DNA of 64,000 bases from Bacteroides zhangwenhongii. GTDB taxonomy: Bacteria > Bacteroidota > Bacteroidia > Bacteroidales > Bacteroidaceae. The notes beneath the pieces were generated by a model, which was given only the letters and a program-made list of their open reading frames with translations, was not told the origin of the DNA and ran no database searches. The first letter of the stretch is position 1; the number at the start of each line of letters is the position of its first letter. Below, one piece after another: positions 18,032-26,879 of the stretch. The DNA is taken from the NCBI RefSeq assembly GCF_009193325.2, contig NZ_CP059856.1:2108001-2172000 (forward strand), given 5' to 3'. The translations under genes were made by a program, and so were the position numbers.

Positions 18032-18115
18032 TCACCACAGATTAACACAGATTCACACAGATTTTACTTCTCCTAAAGAAAAATATCTGTGTGAATCTGT
18101 GTTAATCTGTGGTGA
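18032..18115. repeat. Perfect 31-bp inverted repeat between dnaN and exonuclease gene
   Basis: Arms 18032-18062 and 18085-18115 are perfectly complementary around a 22-nt loop. Each arm is itself repetitive (ACACAGATT and ACACAGAT phrases), and it resembles the repeat at 3743-3817. It may terminate or attenuate dnaN transcripts before the exonuclease gene. Confidence 0.88.
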
Positions 18116-18121
18116 AACGTA

Positions 18122-19246
18122 TTAATCATTCAACATCATCGGCATCAGCAACATCAGCAAGTCTTCGTTCTCTTCCTGCTCTACGGGAATGATTACTCCG
18201 GCTCGTGAGGGATCGGCCAATTCGATAATAACTTCGTCTGCGGAAATGTTGTTCAGGATGTCGATCAGGAACGTAGATTTGAATCCGATACTCATGGCAG
18301 CTCCCGTATATTGGCATACCTGTGTTTCTTCGGCAGAGGTGGAGAAGTCGATGTCCTGCGCGGAAATGACAATCTGGTTTTCCTGCATACGGAGCTTGAT
18401 CAAGCTGCTTGCCTGCGAGGAAAAGATAGACACACGGCGCAAAGCTCCCATCAACTGCTGGCGGTCTACGGTCAACTTATGGGGGTTGTTTTGAGGAATT
18501 ACCGAGTTGTAGTTCGGATAACGCCCTTCGATCAGACGGCAAACCATGCGATAGCTTTCGAGCATGAACACGGCGTTGCGTTCGTCGAATTCGATTGTCA
18601 CCATGCCCTGTTCTTTCGGCAGAAGATTCTTGAGCAGCGTAGCCGGTTTCTTCGGCAGGATGAACGCCGCACGCTCGTTGCCTTTAGCCGCCAATGTCTT
18701 GCAACGCACCAGCTTATGACCGTCCGATGCGACCATCGTGATGTCTTCTGTCGTAATATCAAAATAAATACCGTTCATCACCGGACGGAGTTCATCGTCG
18801 GCAGTCGCGAATACCGAGCGGTTGATACCTCCCAGAAGCACTTCCGCTTCCATCTCCACGCGAACTGCATTGTCTCCCAATGTAGCCGACTGAGGGAATT
18901 CGTCCGCATTCTGTCCCATCAGACTATATTTTCCGTTCTGATACTGCACCGTAATTTCATAATTGTCCGGATTGACGTCAAACGTCAATGGCTGTTCCGG
19001 AATCTCTTTCAGTGCGTCCAGCAACGTTTTCGCCACTACGGCAAAACGTCCGTTCGTATCGCTTTCATTCACTTCTACGGTAGTAACCATCGTTGTCTCG
19101 CTGTCGGATACGGTGACAGACAATGTTCCATCTTCCAGTTCGAAGAGAAAACAATCGAGGATAGGCAATGCGTTTTTCGAATTGATCACGCGGCTTATAG
19201 CCTGTAAATGGCTAGAAAGAGCAGTACTTGAAACGATAAATTTCAT
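18122..19246 (-). CDS. dnaN: DNA polymerase III beta sliding clamp
   Basis: A 374-residue clamp that tethers DNA polymerase III to the template. The N-terminus MKFIVSSTALSSHLQAISRV and internal phrases MNGIYFDITTEDITMVASDGHKL and RRVSIFSSQASSLIKLRM are standard for DnaN, as is the C-terminal MLLMPMM tail. Three clamp domains fit the length. A good promoter (-33 and -7 boxes) lies upstream, and the divergent neighbour is the DUF3127 gene. Confidence 0.97.
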   Translation of the reverse strand: MKFIVSSTALSSHLQAISRVINSKNALPILDCFLFELEDGTLSVTVSDSETTMVTTVEVNESDTNGRFAVVAKTLLDALKEIPEQPLTFDVNPDNYEITVQYQNGKYSLMGQNADEFPQSATLGDNAVRVEMEAEVLLGGINRSVFATADDELRPVMNGIYFDITTEDITMVASDGHKLVRCKTLAAKGNERAAFILPKKPATLLKNLLPKEQGMVTIEFDERNAVFMLESYRMVCRLIEGRYPNYNSVIPQNNPHKLTVDRQQLMGALRRVSIFSSQASSLIKLRMQENQIVISAQDIDFSTSAEETQVCQYTGAAMSIGFKSTFLIDILNNISADEVIIELADPSRAGVIIPVEQEENEDLLMLLMPMMLND

Positions 19247-19284
19247 ATATTTTCGTGTATTTAAGTTTTAAATATTCTAACGCA

Positions 19285-19316
19285 CAAAGTTACGAAAAAA
19301 GATTCGGGCAACCCAA
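19285..19316 (-). promoter_or_regulatory. dnaN promoter
   Basis: Minus strand: -33 TTG (19314-19316), 21-nt spacer, -7 box TAACTTTG (19285-19292), a close match to the Bacteroides sigma-ABfr consensus. It is 38 nt upstream of the dnaN ATG. Confidence 0.75.
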
Positions 19317-19398
19317 TAAAACAAAAGAAAAAACAGTCTTTGTGTGAGGGATATTCCTAAAAAGTCGTAACTTCGCCGCAGAATTTAAATTAATCGCA

Positions 19399-19773
19399 AT
19401 GGAATTTACAGGAAAAATCATCGCTATTCTCCCTCCGAGAGGTGGAGTATCAAGAACAAGCGGCAACGAGTGGAAATCACAAGAGTTCGTTATCGAAAAT
19501 CACGACCAATATCCGCGTAAAATGTGTTTCGACGTATTCGGCGCAGACAAAATCGAGCAGTTCAATATTCAAATGGGCGAAGAACTGACCGTATCATTTG
19601 ATGTTGACGCCCGTCAATGGCAGGATCGTTGGTTCAACAGTATCCGTGCATGGAAAGTCGAACGTGTAGGCGCAGGCGCTCCAATGGCTCCGGGTGCTCC
19701 CGTTCCTCCTCCGGCTCCGTCCGCTACTCCGGAATTTACTCCGGGCGACGCGAAAGACGATCTGCCTTTCTAA
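19399..19773 (+). CDS. DUF3127 protein with SSB-like C-terminal tip
   Basis: A 124-residue protein starting MEFTGKIIAILPPRGGVSRT, which I recognise as DUF3127; the core is a small beta barrel (KMCFDVFGADKIEQF, WFNSIRAWKVERV) compatible with an OB fold. A Pro/Ala-rich linker (about 90-112) leads to the acidic end GDAKDDLPF. That end closely resembles the C-terminal tip of single-stranded DNA-binding protein (DDDIPF), which docks repair and replication proteins. The function is not established. It is divergent from dnaN, which supports a DNA-linked role. Confidence 0.85.
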   Translation: MEFTGKIIAILPPRGGVSRTSGNEWKSQEFVIENHDQYPRKMCFDVFGADKIEQFNIQMGEELTVSFDVDARQWQDRWFNSIRAWKVERVGAGAPMAPGAPVPPPAPSATPEFTPGDAKDDLPF

Positions 19774-19805
19774 ACAAAAAAATCAAGGCGTAACGATACG
19801 CACTG

Positions 19806-19846
19806 AAAAACTCCCGGTGAATTTGATTTTTGCCGGGAGTTTTTTT
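19806..19846 (+). terminator. Terminator after DUF3127 gene
   Basis: Stem AAAAACTCCCGG (19806-19817) with complement at 19833-19844, followed by a run of T residues. It is 33 nt past the stop. Confidence 0.88.
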
Positions 19847-20230
19847 ATGCCCGCACTTTGTAAAGATTCCGCCCACAGGTAAACACCTCTCAGCCCACAG
19901 ATGAACAACACCCGGACACGGGCTCAGGGAAATAAGCCCACAGGTGAAAAAAGGTCAGCAATAACGTCGGCAACCAAAACCCAGAAATACTATCGCTGAT
20001 AGTATTTCTATTCTCTTCTAATCTCTTCTTTTCTCTTCTCTTGGGTTATGGTTGGGTTATGGTTGGGTTTTTGCGCCCTGCCAGAAGGCGTTTCAGCGCT
20101 TTTAGTTTTTGCAAAAACAGCGTTTTTTCGCAGGTAGTTTTTTCACCTGTTTTTCCTCTTTTCAAATCCGTTTTTTCTTCGTTCGGAAATCTTTTTCCAA
20201 TCAACCCGAAATGATTTTTCCAGCTTGTCT
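19847..20230. other. Gene-free, repeat-rich stretch
   Basis: No gene is visible. It contains three near-identical 14-mers of the form GCCCACAGRTRAAM (19871-19884, 19893-19906, 19936-19949), a perfect 12-bp hairpin (19983-20009), a pyrimidine-only tract (20008-20040) and 2.6 copies of an 11-bp tandem unit TTGGGTTATGG (20041-20069). A 12-bp segment at 20138-20149 is complementary to 19941-19952, inside the third 14-mer. Confidence 0.75.
19983..20009. repeat. Perfect 12-bp hairpin
   Basis: AGAAATACTATC pairs with 19998-20009 around a 3-nt loop (GCT). It is followed by a pyrimidine-rich tract with few consecutive T residues, so it is only a possible terminator. Confidence 0.7.
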
Positions 20231-21811
20231 TTAGTCGGCTTTATACTTCAAAACGATGGTGGGATATGCCACTTCATCAGCACAAGTGAACTGAGCAAAA
20301 AGTATGAAATTGCGAAAAAATTCCGCATTGCGCACAAAGAAATCGGGCACGAAACAGACCTGTTTTTCCACTTGCCGGAAGAGGTGTTCGAAATCTGCCA
20401 TCAGCATAAAGTGATAAGAATCGAACAGGTTACTCATCCCCGCTTTATAGGTAACAGCACCGTCAAGCACTTCGCCTTTATCCAACCGGAGTATATAGTC
20501 CGACAGACTGTCTTCGTCCGGTGCCAATAGTAGACGACCGGCATAAAAAGCAGCGTACAGTTCCGAAGTCGGCTCCGCGAAACTGGAAAGTTGCGTAAAC
20601 AACGTTGTCTGAGGCAGCCGGTAGACAGGATAGGCTTTATCCGCAGTATAACAAAAAGTTATACGGGGATTCTTATGTCTTTCTACAGCGGATGCCGTAT
20701 TTGTCAGGGAGCGCATCATCCTCTCAGCCTCCGTCACATCGGGTACAGAAAGACTCAGCACAGCCGCCGCGCCCCGCAATGTATCTTCCCGCTGGAAAAG
20801 ACAGGTCACTAAATCATGCCCGGTGTTTTCCATCAGATAACGCGAGATTTCACGGTTTCTTTCCTGCATTCCGCTATCATCGTCCACCCCTGCCGGTATA
20901 TATTCACGACTGTCGCCATAGGCAAGCAGAGAGGTCCAGTCCGTAACGCTTTGTTTGCTAAAATAGAAAGTGGTGGAAGGCAACACTTCGCCCGGAAATC
21001 CTTTGACAGATTCTTGTTGCCGAAGCTGGTTGACAAAGGCGAAACAGGTATCCGGATCATGGCTGACACCTGTAAAATAGACATAATCGTCCTTCATCTT
21101 CATGTCAAACTCCGTCCACCCTATCATGCCGTTCACACGGGTATAAATGGTAGCGACCGCTCTGCTTTTCTTCGGTGCGTTTATCTGCATGAAAGCAGGA
21201 TCATCCGCCAGAGAATCTCCCTTCTTGTAGGTGTCAACTACTTCTTCTATCAGTTTTTTCTGGAAGCTCAACGCCATGAAATCGGACGTGAGATAGCAAG
21301 CGAGGAAATCACCGTCCGCCATCGGGTAGATTGTTATCTTTTCTCCTTTGTAATCGAAAGTTTTCGGCGGATAGAGTGATGAAATATATTTTTGCACGAA
21401 TCTGTCTATCAGCTCCTTATCTCCTTCTCCCAATCTGCAATAGAGCACTTGGTCGCGTTCGCTGTCCGGAGCATGGAAACTTATCAGCATTTGATTCATT
21501 TGCCGACTCAATCCGTGAGGACTATCTTCGGAAAGTTCGTACAGGGAATGTTTTAAGTAGGAAAACAGCTTGGATACATACAGGTATTGCCGTTCTTTGC
21601 TGCAAGTCAGATTGTCGGTTTCAGTCACAAACTCAAGTACATCATCGGTAGCAAACACTGCCGAAGTAGTGGCGGGAACCAGCTCGTAAAGATTGAAATT
21701 TCTCTGTCCGTCAGCCGCCGACAGCCTGAAAAAAGAGTACATGACGAAACCTGCGCACAGAAGTACAACAGAAGAAGTGACCGCTATTTTCACTATCGTA
21801 CGAAGTTTCAT
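20231..21811 (-). CDS. Membrane-anchored protein, DUF3352-like
   Basis: A 526-residue protein with one N-terminal membrane helix (about residues 8-28) and a large remaining domain, probably periplasmic. The phrase LYELVPATTSAVFATDDVLEFV and later ATIYTRVNGMIGWTEFDMKMKDDYVYFTGV resemble DUF3352-type proteins; I am unsure of that family call. No catalytic motif is seen. It is followed by the 457-nt gene-free stretch and is preceded, on the same strand, by the PhnP-like gene. Confidence 0.6.
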   Translation of the reverse strand: MKLRTIVKIAVTSSVVLLCAGFVMYSFFRLSAADGQRNFNLYELVPATTSAVFATDDVLEFVTETDNLTCSKERQYLYVSKLFSYLKHSLYELSEDSPHGLSRQMNQMLISFHAPDSERDQVLYCRLGEGDKELIDRFVQKYISSLYPPKTFDYKGEKITIYPMADGDFLACYLTSDFMALSFQKKLIEEVVDTYKKGDSLADDPAFMQINAPKKSRAVATIYTRVNGMIGWTEFDMKMKDDYVYFTGVSHDPDTCFAFVNQLRQQESVKGFPGEVLPSTTFYFSKQSVTDWTSLLAYGDSREYIPAGVDDDSGMQERNREISRYLMENTGHDLVTCLFQREDTLRGAAAVLSLSVPDVTEAERMMRSLTNTASAVERHKNPRITFCYTADKAYPVYRLPQTTLFTQLSSFAEPTSELYAAFYAGRLLLAPDEDSLSDYILRLDKGEVLDGAVTYKAGMSNLFDSYHFMLMADFEHLFRQVEKQVCFVPDFFVRNAEFFRNFILFAQFTCADEVAYPTIVLKYKAD

Positions 21812-21837
21812 AATATTCGCTGTTTATCGGCTCGGTG

Positions 21838-21845
21838 CAAAAATA
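21838..21845 (-). promoter_or_regulatory. Bacteroides -7 box upstream of DUF3352-like gene
   Basis: Minus-strand TATTTTTG, matching TAnnTTTG, 26 nt upstream of the ATG at 21811. Confidence 0.45.
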
Positions 21846-21894
21846 ATAATTTCTACAAAGAAAACAAAACTTTTGCTAAAAAATTCACCGACAA

Positions 21895-22653
21895 TTAAAG
21901 AAGGATTTCCAATCCGTCAAATGCCAGGTGAATATTCTCCGGAAGTCTCCGTTCAGCTTCGGCATGCAAGCCCATATCATGACTCATGTGTATAAAGTAT
22001 GTCTTCTTTGCCTGAATGCGCCGCGCAACCGCCAAAGCCGCCTCCAGATTCTGATGTGTAGGATGCGGGGCTATGCGGAGTGCATTCACAATCAGAACAT
22101 CCACGCCTGCCAATTGTTCATAGGATTCTTCGGGCATGGTCAGCATATCGGTGATATAACCGAGTTTTCCGATCCGGTATCCGAGAATCGGCAACCGCCC
22201 GTGCATCACACGCAAGGGAAGCACTTCGGTATGGTTTATGTAAAAGGGTTGTCCCGCCACAATCTCTTGCAAAGGGATATTAGGGACACCGGGATACGAA
22301 TGTTCCACAAAACAATAGGGCATACGCGAACGCAATCCGCGTGCCACGTATTCTTCCGCATAAATAGGAACTGAACCAAACTGGCAGAACGGGCGAAGAT
22401 CGTCCAGCCCGCCCACATGATCGTAATGCTCATGCGTAATGAGCACTCCGTCTATCTTCTCGAAAGGGAGATGCAGTACTTGCTCCCGGAAGTCGGGACC
22501 GCAATCTATCAATATGCGCGCATCTTCCGTCTCTACAATGGCAGAGGCACGCAACCTGTTATCTTTCGGATCGGCAGAAGTACAAACTGCACATGTGCAA
22601 CCAATCTGGGGCACTCCTGTCGATGTTCCACTTCCAATGATTCTTACCTTCAT
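21895..22653 (-). CDS. PhnP-like metallo-beta-lactamase-fold hydrolase
   Basis: A 252-residue MBL-fold phosphodiesterase of the PhnP/RNase Z group. The metal motif is LITHEHYDHVGGLDDLRPFC; further ligands are HGRLPILGYRIG, the aspartate in YITDM, and the late histidine in FIHMSHDMGLH. The N-terminal MKVRIIGSGTSTGVPQIGCTC with a Cys-x-Cys-x2-Cys cluster is typical of the PhnP type. No phosphonate genes surround it, so the substrate is open; cyclic phosphate esters are known for the family. It ends 7 nt before murB starts its own 3' end, in the same direction. Confidence 0.85.
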   Translation of the reverse strand: MKVRIIGSGTSTGVPQIGCTCAVCTSADPKDNRLRASAIVETEDARILIDCGPDFREQVLHLPFEKIDGVLITHEHYDHVGGLDDLRPFCQFGSVPIYAEEYVARGLRSRMPYCFVEHSYPGVPNIPLQEIVAGQPFYINHTEVLPLRVMHGRLPILGYRIGKLGYITDMLTMPEESYEQLAGVDVLIVNALRIAPHPTHQNLEAALAVARRIQAKKTYFIHMSHDMGLHAEAERRLPENIHLAFDGLEILL

Positions 22654-22659
22654 ACTTCA

Positions 22660-23649
22660 TTAAATTACGTTTACTTCCGGGTGGATATCGATACCGAATT
22701 TATCGCGTACCGAAGCCCGCACCGCATCTGAGAGTGCGATAATGTCACTGCCTTTCGCTCCACCCCGATTCACCAACACCAATGCTTGTTTATCGTGGAC
22801 GGCGGCGGGTCCTAAGGATTTTCCTTTCCATCCGCATTGGTCGATCATCCATCCGGCAGGAATTTTCACACGCCCGTCAGGAAGCTCATAGTAAGGTATG
22901 CGGGGATAATCCCGCTGCAAGGCTTCCAGCTTGTCTTTCGCCACAATGGGGTTCATAAAGAAACTGCCTGCATTTCCCGTCACTTTCGGGTCGGGCAGTT
23001 TGCTTTCGCGAATCTCAATGATCACTTTACGGACAATGGGCAACGTCGGTGCAGGATACTTTGCAAGTTCCTGGCGGATCGTTCCATAGTCCAGCGTGTA
23101 CCGTTCTTCTTTACTAAGGCGGAAGCGGACATAGTTGACAAAAACGGATTTGTTCTCAGGACGCTTGAAAATGCTGTTGCGATAGGCATATTCGCATTCT
23201 TCGACAGAGTAAACACGCTCATATCCTTGAATGTTCACTGTCTCTACCGCCGTTATCAGGTCTTTCACCTCCACTCCGTAGGCTCCGATATTTTGCACGG
23301 CACTCGCTCCCACCTCACCGGGAATCAACGAAAGATTCTCCGCTCCATACCATCCATGCTCCACGCAACAGGCTACAAAATCATCCCACACAACTCCCGC
23401 GCCGACACGCAGGGATACGGTCTGAGAGTCTTCGGCCGTCACTTCGATACCTCCGATGCGGGAATGCAGTATCAGCCCGTCGTAGTCTTTGGTAAACAGC
23501 AGATTGCTGCCGCCGCCAATATGCAAAAAAGGTGTCGTAACGGCACCTTGCGCAATATACTCCTTCAGTTCCGCTACTGAGGCGTATTCCAGAAAACGGG
23601 AGGCACTGACATCAATGCCGAAGGTATTGTAGGGCAAAAGAGAATACAT
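22660..23649 (-). CDS. murB: UDP-N-acetylenolpyruvoylglucosamine reductase
   Basis: A 329-residue FAD enzyme that reduces UDP-GlcNAc-enolpyruvate to UDP-MurNAc, the second step committed to peptidoglycan. FAD-binding phrases are [20 protein letters not shown] and [22 protein letters not shown]; the catalytic region is [12 protein letters not shown] with the proton-donor serine, and the C-terminus has [18 protein letters not shown]. Cytoplasmic. It precedes the PhnP-like gene by 6 nt, so the two are probably one transcript. Confidence 0.96.
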   Translation of the reverse strand: MYSLLPYNTFGIDVSASRFLEYASVAELKEYIAQGAVTTPFLHIGGGSNLLFTKDYDGLILHSRIGGIEVTAEDSQTVSLRVGAGVVWDDFVACCVEHGWYGAENLSLIPGEVGASAVQNIGAYGVEVKDLITAVETVNIQGYERVYSVEECEYAYRNSIFKRPENKSVFVNYVRFRLSKEERYTLDYGTIRQELAKYPAPTLPIVRKVIIEIRESKLPDPKVTGNAGSFFMNPIVAKDKLEALQRDYPRIPYYELPDGRVKIPAGWMIDQCGWKGKSLGPAAVHDKQALVLVNRGGAKGSDIIALSDAVRASVRDKFGIDIHPEVNVI

Positions 23650-23669
23650 AATCTATCAGTTTAAAAAGG

Positions 23670-24518
23670 TTATATACTGGTGTCTTCAAACTTATACAGC
23701 TCCCATCCTCCGGCTTTCCGACGGAAGTACAGGATGTTGGAGAAACCGTTGCCGATACCTTTCAACGCAAGAATCTTCGTTGTCGAGTTATCGTCGTTTC
23801 TCTGTCCGTAGTTGATATTGGAGAGACGTTCGGAAGGAAGTTCCGGCTTGAAGGCAAACCATTGGTCCCGGTCGAGCGTTGTCTCCAAAATGGAGAAGTC
23901 GTCATCCGGATCGCTGGTAACAAAAATCAACGGTTCGCGTATGCGCTGGCTCTGGAAAAGGCTGTCGACGGCAAAACGGCCGAAGAACTCCACAAAGTCC
24001 TCATCGTCGTCCTGCTCGATAGGACGCAAATTGATGGCTTCCAGCATCCACGCTCCTTTGATGCGTTCAAAGTAATATTTTTTCATCATCCGTGTCTTCA
24101 CGAATATCCACTCCACTTGCACAGAGGTAAGCGCAGTATCTCCTACTAAATCCATATCTTCTTCTTTATCAAACAGGAGCGTATAGTAATGCTGCTTGGT
24201 AAATAAGTCGTCATGCTTCCAATGGTGTTCGTCGATGTTCAGCTTCTTGTCTCCATTGTAGTAGGGCAACGGAAACTTCACACGCTGACGCTGCAACACG
24301 TCGTCGGAGGCAAAATTATAGATAAAATCGTCGAAAGACTCGTCGGCCTGTATGGGTTGCGGCTCTTCCGGCAATTCTTCCTGGTGGATTGAATCGGTTT
24401 TGTACCGGATGGAATCCACCTCTTTTGTAATAGATGCGAAGGGGTCAATCTTAGCTTTCTTGTTTCCACAGGAACTCAGTATACCGAGCAATATGACCCC
24501 TGCAATTAGTTTTTTCAT
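23670..24518 (-). CDS. DUF4348 family lipoprotein
   Basis: A 282-residue protein with a lipoprotein signal MKKLIAGVILLGILSSCGNK; the cysteine at 17 is the lipidation site. The rest is hydrophilic and acidic, starting with a Pro/Glu-rich linker, and I recognise it as Bacteroidetes DUF4348. No enzymatic motif is visible. Its start overlaps by one base the stop of the upstream dehydrogenase gene, and murB follows 20 nt downstream. Confidence 0.8.
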   Translation of the reverse strand: MKKLIAGVILLGILSSCGNKKAKIDPFASITKEVDSIRYKTDSIHQEELPEEPQPIQADESFDDFIYNFASDDVLQRQRVKFPLPYYNGDKKLNIDEHHWKHDDLFTKQHYYTLLFDKEEDMDLVGDTALTSVQVEWIFVKTRMMKKYYFERIKGAWMLEAINLRPIEQDDDEDFVEFFGRFAVDSLFQSQRIREPLIFVTSDPDDDFSILETTLDRDQWFAFKPELPSERLSNINYGQRNDDNSTTKILALKGIGNGFSNILYFRRKAGGWELYKFEDTSI

Positions 24519-25471
24519 TATTTTAATTTCTCTCGTAACTTTTCAAGCATATCCACCGTCATGCTTTCCAAATCGTAGGCGGGCTTCCATCCCCACTCTT
24601 CGCGGGCACAAGTGTCGTCCAGACTGTCGGGCCAGCTATCGGCTATGCGCTGCTTCAAGGGGTCTATGTCATAAACCATCTCAAACTGCGGCACGTGCTT
24701 CTTGATTGCCTGATATATCGTTTCCGGGTCGAAACTCATGGAAGCGATATTGAAAGCATTGCGGTGTATCAATCTTGTCGGATCGGCTTCCATCAGCGTG
24801 ATCGCCGCGTTCAGTGCATCCGGCATATACATCATATCCATCAAAGTGCCTTGCTTAATGGGGCACACAAACTTCTCTCCTTTCACTGCCGAATAGTAAA
24901 TGTCGACAGCATAGTCGGTCGTACCTCCTCCCGGAGGGGTCACATTCGAAATAATGCCCGGAAAACGGACAGCACGGGTATCGACACCGTATTTATTAAA
25001 ATAGTAGTCGCTCAGCAACTCTGTCGTTACTTTCGTGACTCCATACATGGTACGCGGACGCTGGATCGTGTCTTGCGGCGTCTTGGTGTGAGGCGTACTT
25101 GCACCAAACGAGCCGATAGAACTGGGAGTGAACACCGCGCATCCTTGTTCACGTGCCACTTCCAGCACATTCCATAATCCATCAATACCTATCTTCCAAG
25201 CCAGCTTGGGTTTCGACTCGGCAACTACGGACAACAGGGCAGCCAAATTATAAATCGTATCAATGTGATACTCTTTTACCACAGATGCCACCGCCTGAGC
25301 ATCCGTCACATCGGCAATCGCCGAAGGACCGGACTCTTTCAATTCTCCCTTAGGCTCTGCACCCGGTATATAACCTGCTACAACATTTGCATTTCCATAA
25401 CGTTTCCGTAGCTCCATCGTTAGCTCCGACCCGATCTGTCCGGTAGCTCCAATAATCAAAATGTGTTCCAT
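24518..25471 (-). CDS. SDR-type L-threonine 3-dehydrogenase
   Basis: A 317-residue NAD-dependent short-chain (UDP-galactose epimerase-like) enzyme. It has the nucleotide loop IIGATGQIGSELTMELRKRY, the catalytic Ser/Tyr-x3-Lys set (TPSSIGSFG and YGVTKVTTEL) and the substrate motif GGGTTDYAVDIYYSA. This is the SDR form of threonine dehydrogenase that makes 2-amino-3-ketobutyrate. The divergent neighbour kbl performs the next step, which strongly supports the call. Confidence 0.9.
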   Translation of the reverse strand: MEHILIIGATGQIGSELTMELRKRYGNANVVAGYIPGAEPKGELKESGPSAIADVTDAQAVASVVKEYHIDTIYNLAALLSVVAESKPKLAWKIGIDGLWNVLEVAREQGCAVFTPSSIGSFGASTPHTKTPQDTIQRPRTMYGVTKVTTELLSDYYFNKYGVDTRAVRFPGIISNVTPPGGGTTDYAVDIYYSAVKGEKFVCPIKQGTLMDMMYMPDALNAAITLMEADPTRLIHRNAFNIASMSFDPETIYQAIKKHVPQFEMVYDIDPLKQRIADSWPDSLDDTCAREEWGWKPAYDLESMTVDMLEKLREKLK

Positions 25472-25607
25472 TTTTTCTTCTGACTTAGAATAATAAGCTT
25501 AAATAGTGCGCAAAGTAAGCACTTTTTTTTCAGATTTTAATCAAAAAGACATTGTTATTCCAAGAAAAATTGTGTCCTTTGCAATATAACTTAATCACAT
25601 AAACACC

Positions 25608-26795
25608 ATGTACGGTAAAATGCAAGAAATCCTCAGCCAGACATTGGCTGAAATCAAGGAGGCCGGACTTTACAAAGAAGAACGACTGATTGAGAGTGCG
25701 CAGCAAGCTGCCATCACTGTAAAAGGTAAAGAGGTACTGAACTTCTGTGCCAACAATTACTTGGGACTGTCCAATCACCCCCGATTGATCAAGGCTTCCC
25801 AAGAGATGATGAATCGTCGCGGATACGGTATGTCGTCCGTCCGTTTTATCTGTGGGACACAGGATATTCATAAAGAACTGGAAGCGGCTATTTCCGACTA
25901 TTTCCAGACAGAAGACACGATTCTATACGCTGCCTGCTTCGATGCGAACGGCGGGGTATTCGAACCGCTCTTCACCGAAGAGGATGCGATTATCTCGGAC
26001 TCGCTGAACCATGCTTCCATCATCGACGGTGTGCGTCTGTGTAAAGCGAAACGCTATCGTTATGCCAATGCCGATATGAAGGATTTGGAAAGATGTCTGC
26101 AAGAAGCGCAGGCGCAACGTTTCCGTATTGTCGTGACGGACGGTGTATTCTCTATGGATGGCAATGTGGCTCCGATGGATCAGATTTGCGATCTGGCCGA
26201 GAAATATGATGCGCTGGTGATGGTAGACGAGTCTCACTCGGCAGGAGTGGTAGGCGCCACCGGTCACGGGGTCAGCGAATTGTATAAGACACACGGCCGC
26301 GTGGATATTTACACCGGAACGCTGGGCAAAGCTTTCGGTGGTGCGCTGGGAGGATTTACGACAGGCCGCAAAGAGATTATCGACCTGTTGCGTCAACGCA
26401 GCCGTCCGTATCTGTTCTCTAATTCATTGGCTCCGGGCATTATCGGCGCCAGCCTTGAGGTGTTCAAAATGCTGAAAGAAAGCAATGCGCTGCACGACAA
26501 GCTTGTAGAGAACGTGAATTACTTCCGCGACAAGATGACCGCTGCCGGATTTGATATCAAACCGACGCAGAGTGCGATATGCGCTGTGATGCTGTATGAT
26601 GCGAAGTTGTCTCAGGTTTATGCCGCACGTATGCAGGAAGAGGGTATTTACGTGACCGGATTCTATTATCCGGTGGTTCCGAAGGAACAGGCGCGTATCC
26701 GTGTGCAAATCTCTGCAGGACACGAGAAGGCTCATCTCGACAAATGTATCGCTGCCTTTATCAAAGTGGGTAAAGAACTCGGCGTATTGAAATAA
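25608..26795 (+). CDS. kbl: Glycine C-acetyltransferase (2-amino-3-ketobutyrate CoA ligase)
   Basis: A 395-residue PLP enzyme that splits 2-amino-3-ketobutyrate with CoA into glycine and acetyl-CoA. Characteristic phrases are NYLGLSNHPRLI, RFICGTQDIHKELE, MVDESHSAGVVGATG and the PLP lysine in YTGTLGKAFGGALGGF. Length matches Kbl exactly. It faces the SDR threonine dehydrogenase across 136 nt, so the two genes form a divergent threonine-degradation pair. A hairpin with T-run ends the gene. Confidence 0.96.
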   Translation: MYGKMQEILSQTLAEIKEAGLYKEERLIESAQQAAITVKGKEVLNFCANNYLGLSNHPRLIKASQEMMNRRGYGMSSVRFICGTQDIHKELEAAISDYFQTEDTILYAACFDANGGVFEPLFTEEDAIISDSLNHASIIDGVRLCKAKRYRYANADMKDLERCLQEAQAQRFRIVVTDGVFSMDGNVAPMDQICDLAEKYDALVMVDESHSAGVVGATGHGVSELYKTHGRVDIYTGTLGKAFGGALGGFTTGRKEIIDLLRQRSRPYLFSNSLAPGIIGASLEVFKMLKESNALHDKLVENVNYFRDKMTAAGFDIKPTQSAICAVMLYDAKLSQVYAARMQEEGIYVTGFYYPVVPKEQARIRVQISAGHEKAHLDKCIAAFIKVGKELGVLK

Positions 26796-26806
26796 AACTT
26801 TTTCAT

Positions 26807-26871
26807 ATCTTCCATTGTTATTATTGGGGTGCATTAGAAGTGCCGACAAGATAACAATGGAAGATTTTTTT
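26807..26871 (+). terminator. Terminator after kbl
   Basis: A perfect 15-bp stem (26807-26821 with 26851-26865) around a 29-nt loop, followed by seven T residues. Confidence 0.85.
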
Positions 26872-26879
26872 ATTTATAT

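Noticed and set aside
20041..20069. G-quadruplex in the TTGGGTTATGG repeats
   Set aside because: Only three GGG runs are present; a four-run intramolecular quadruplex needs one more.
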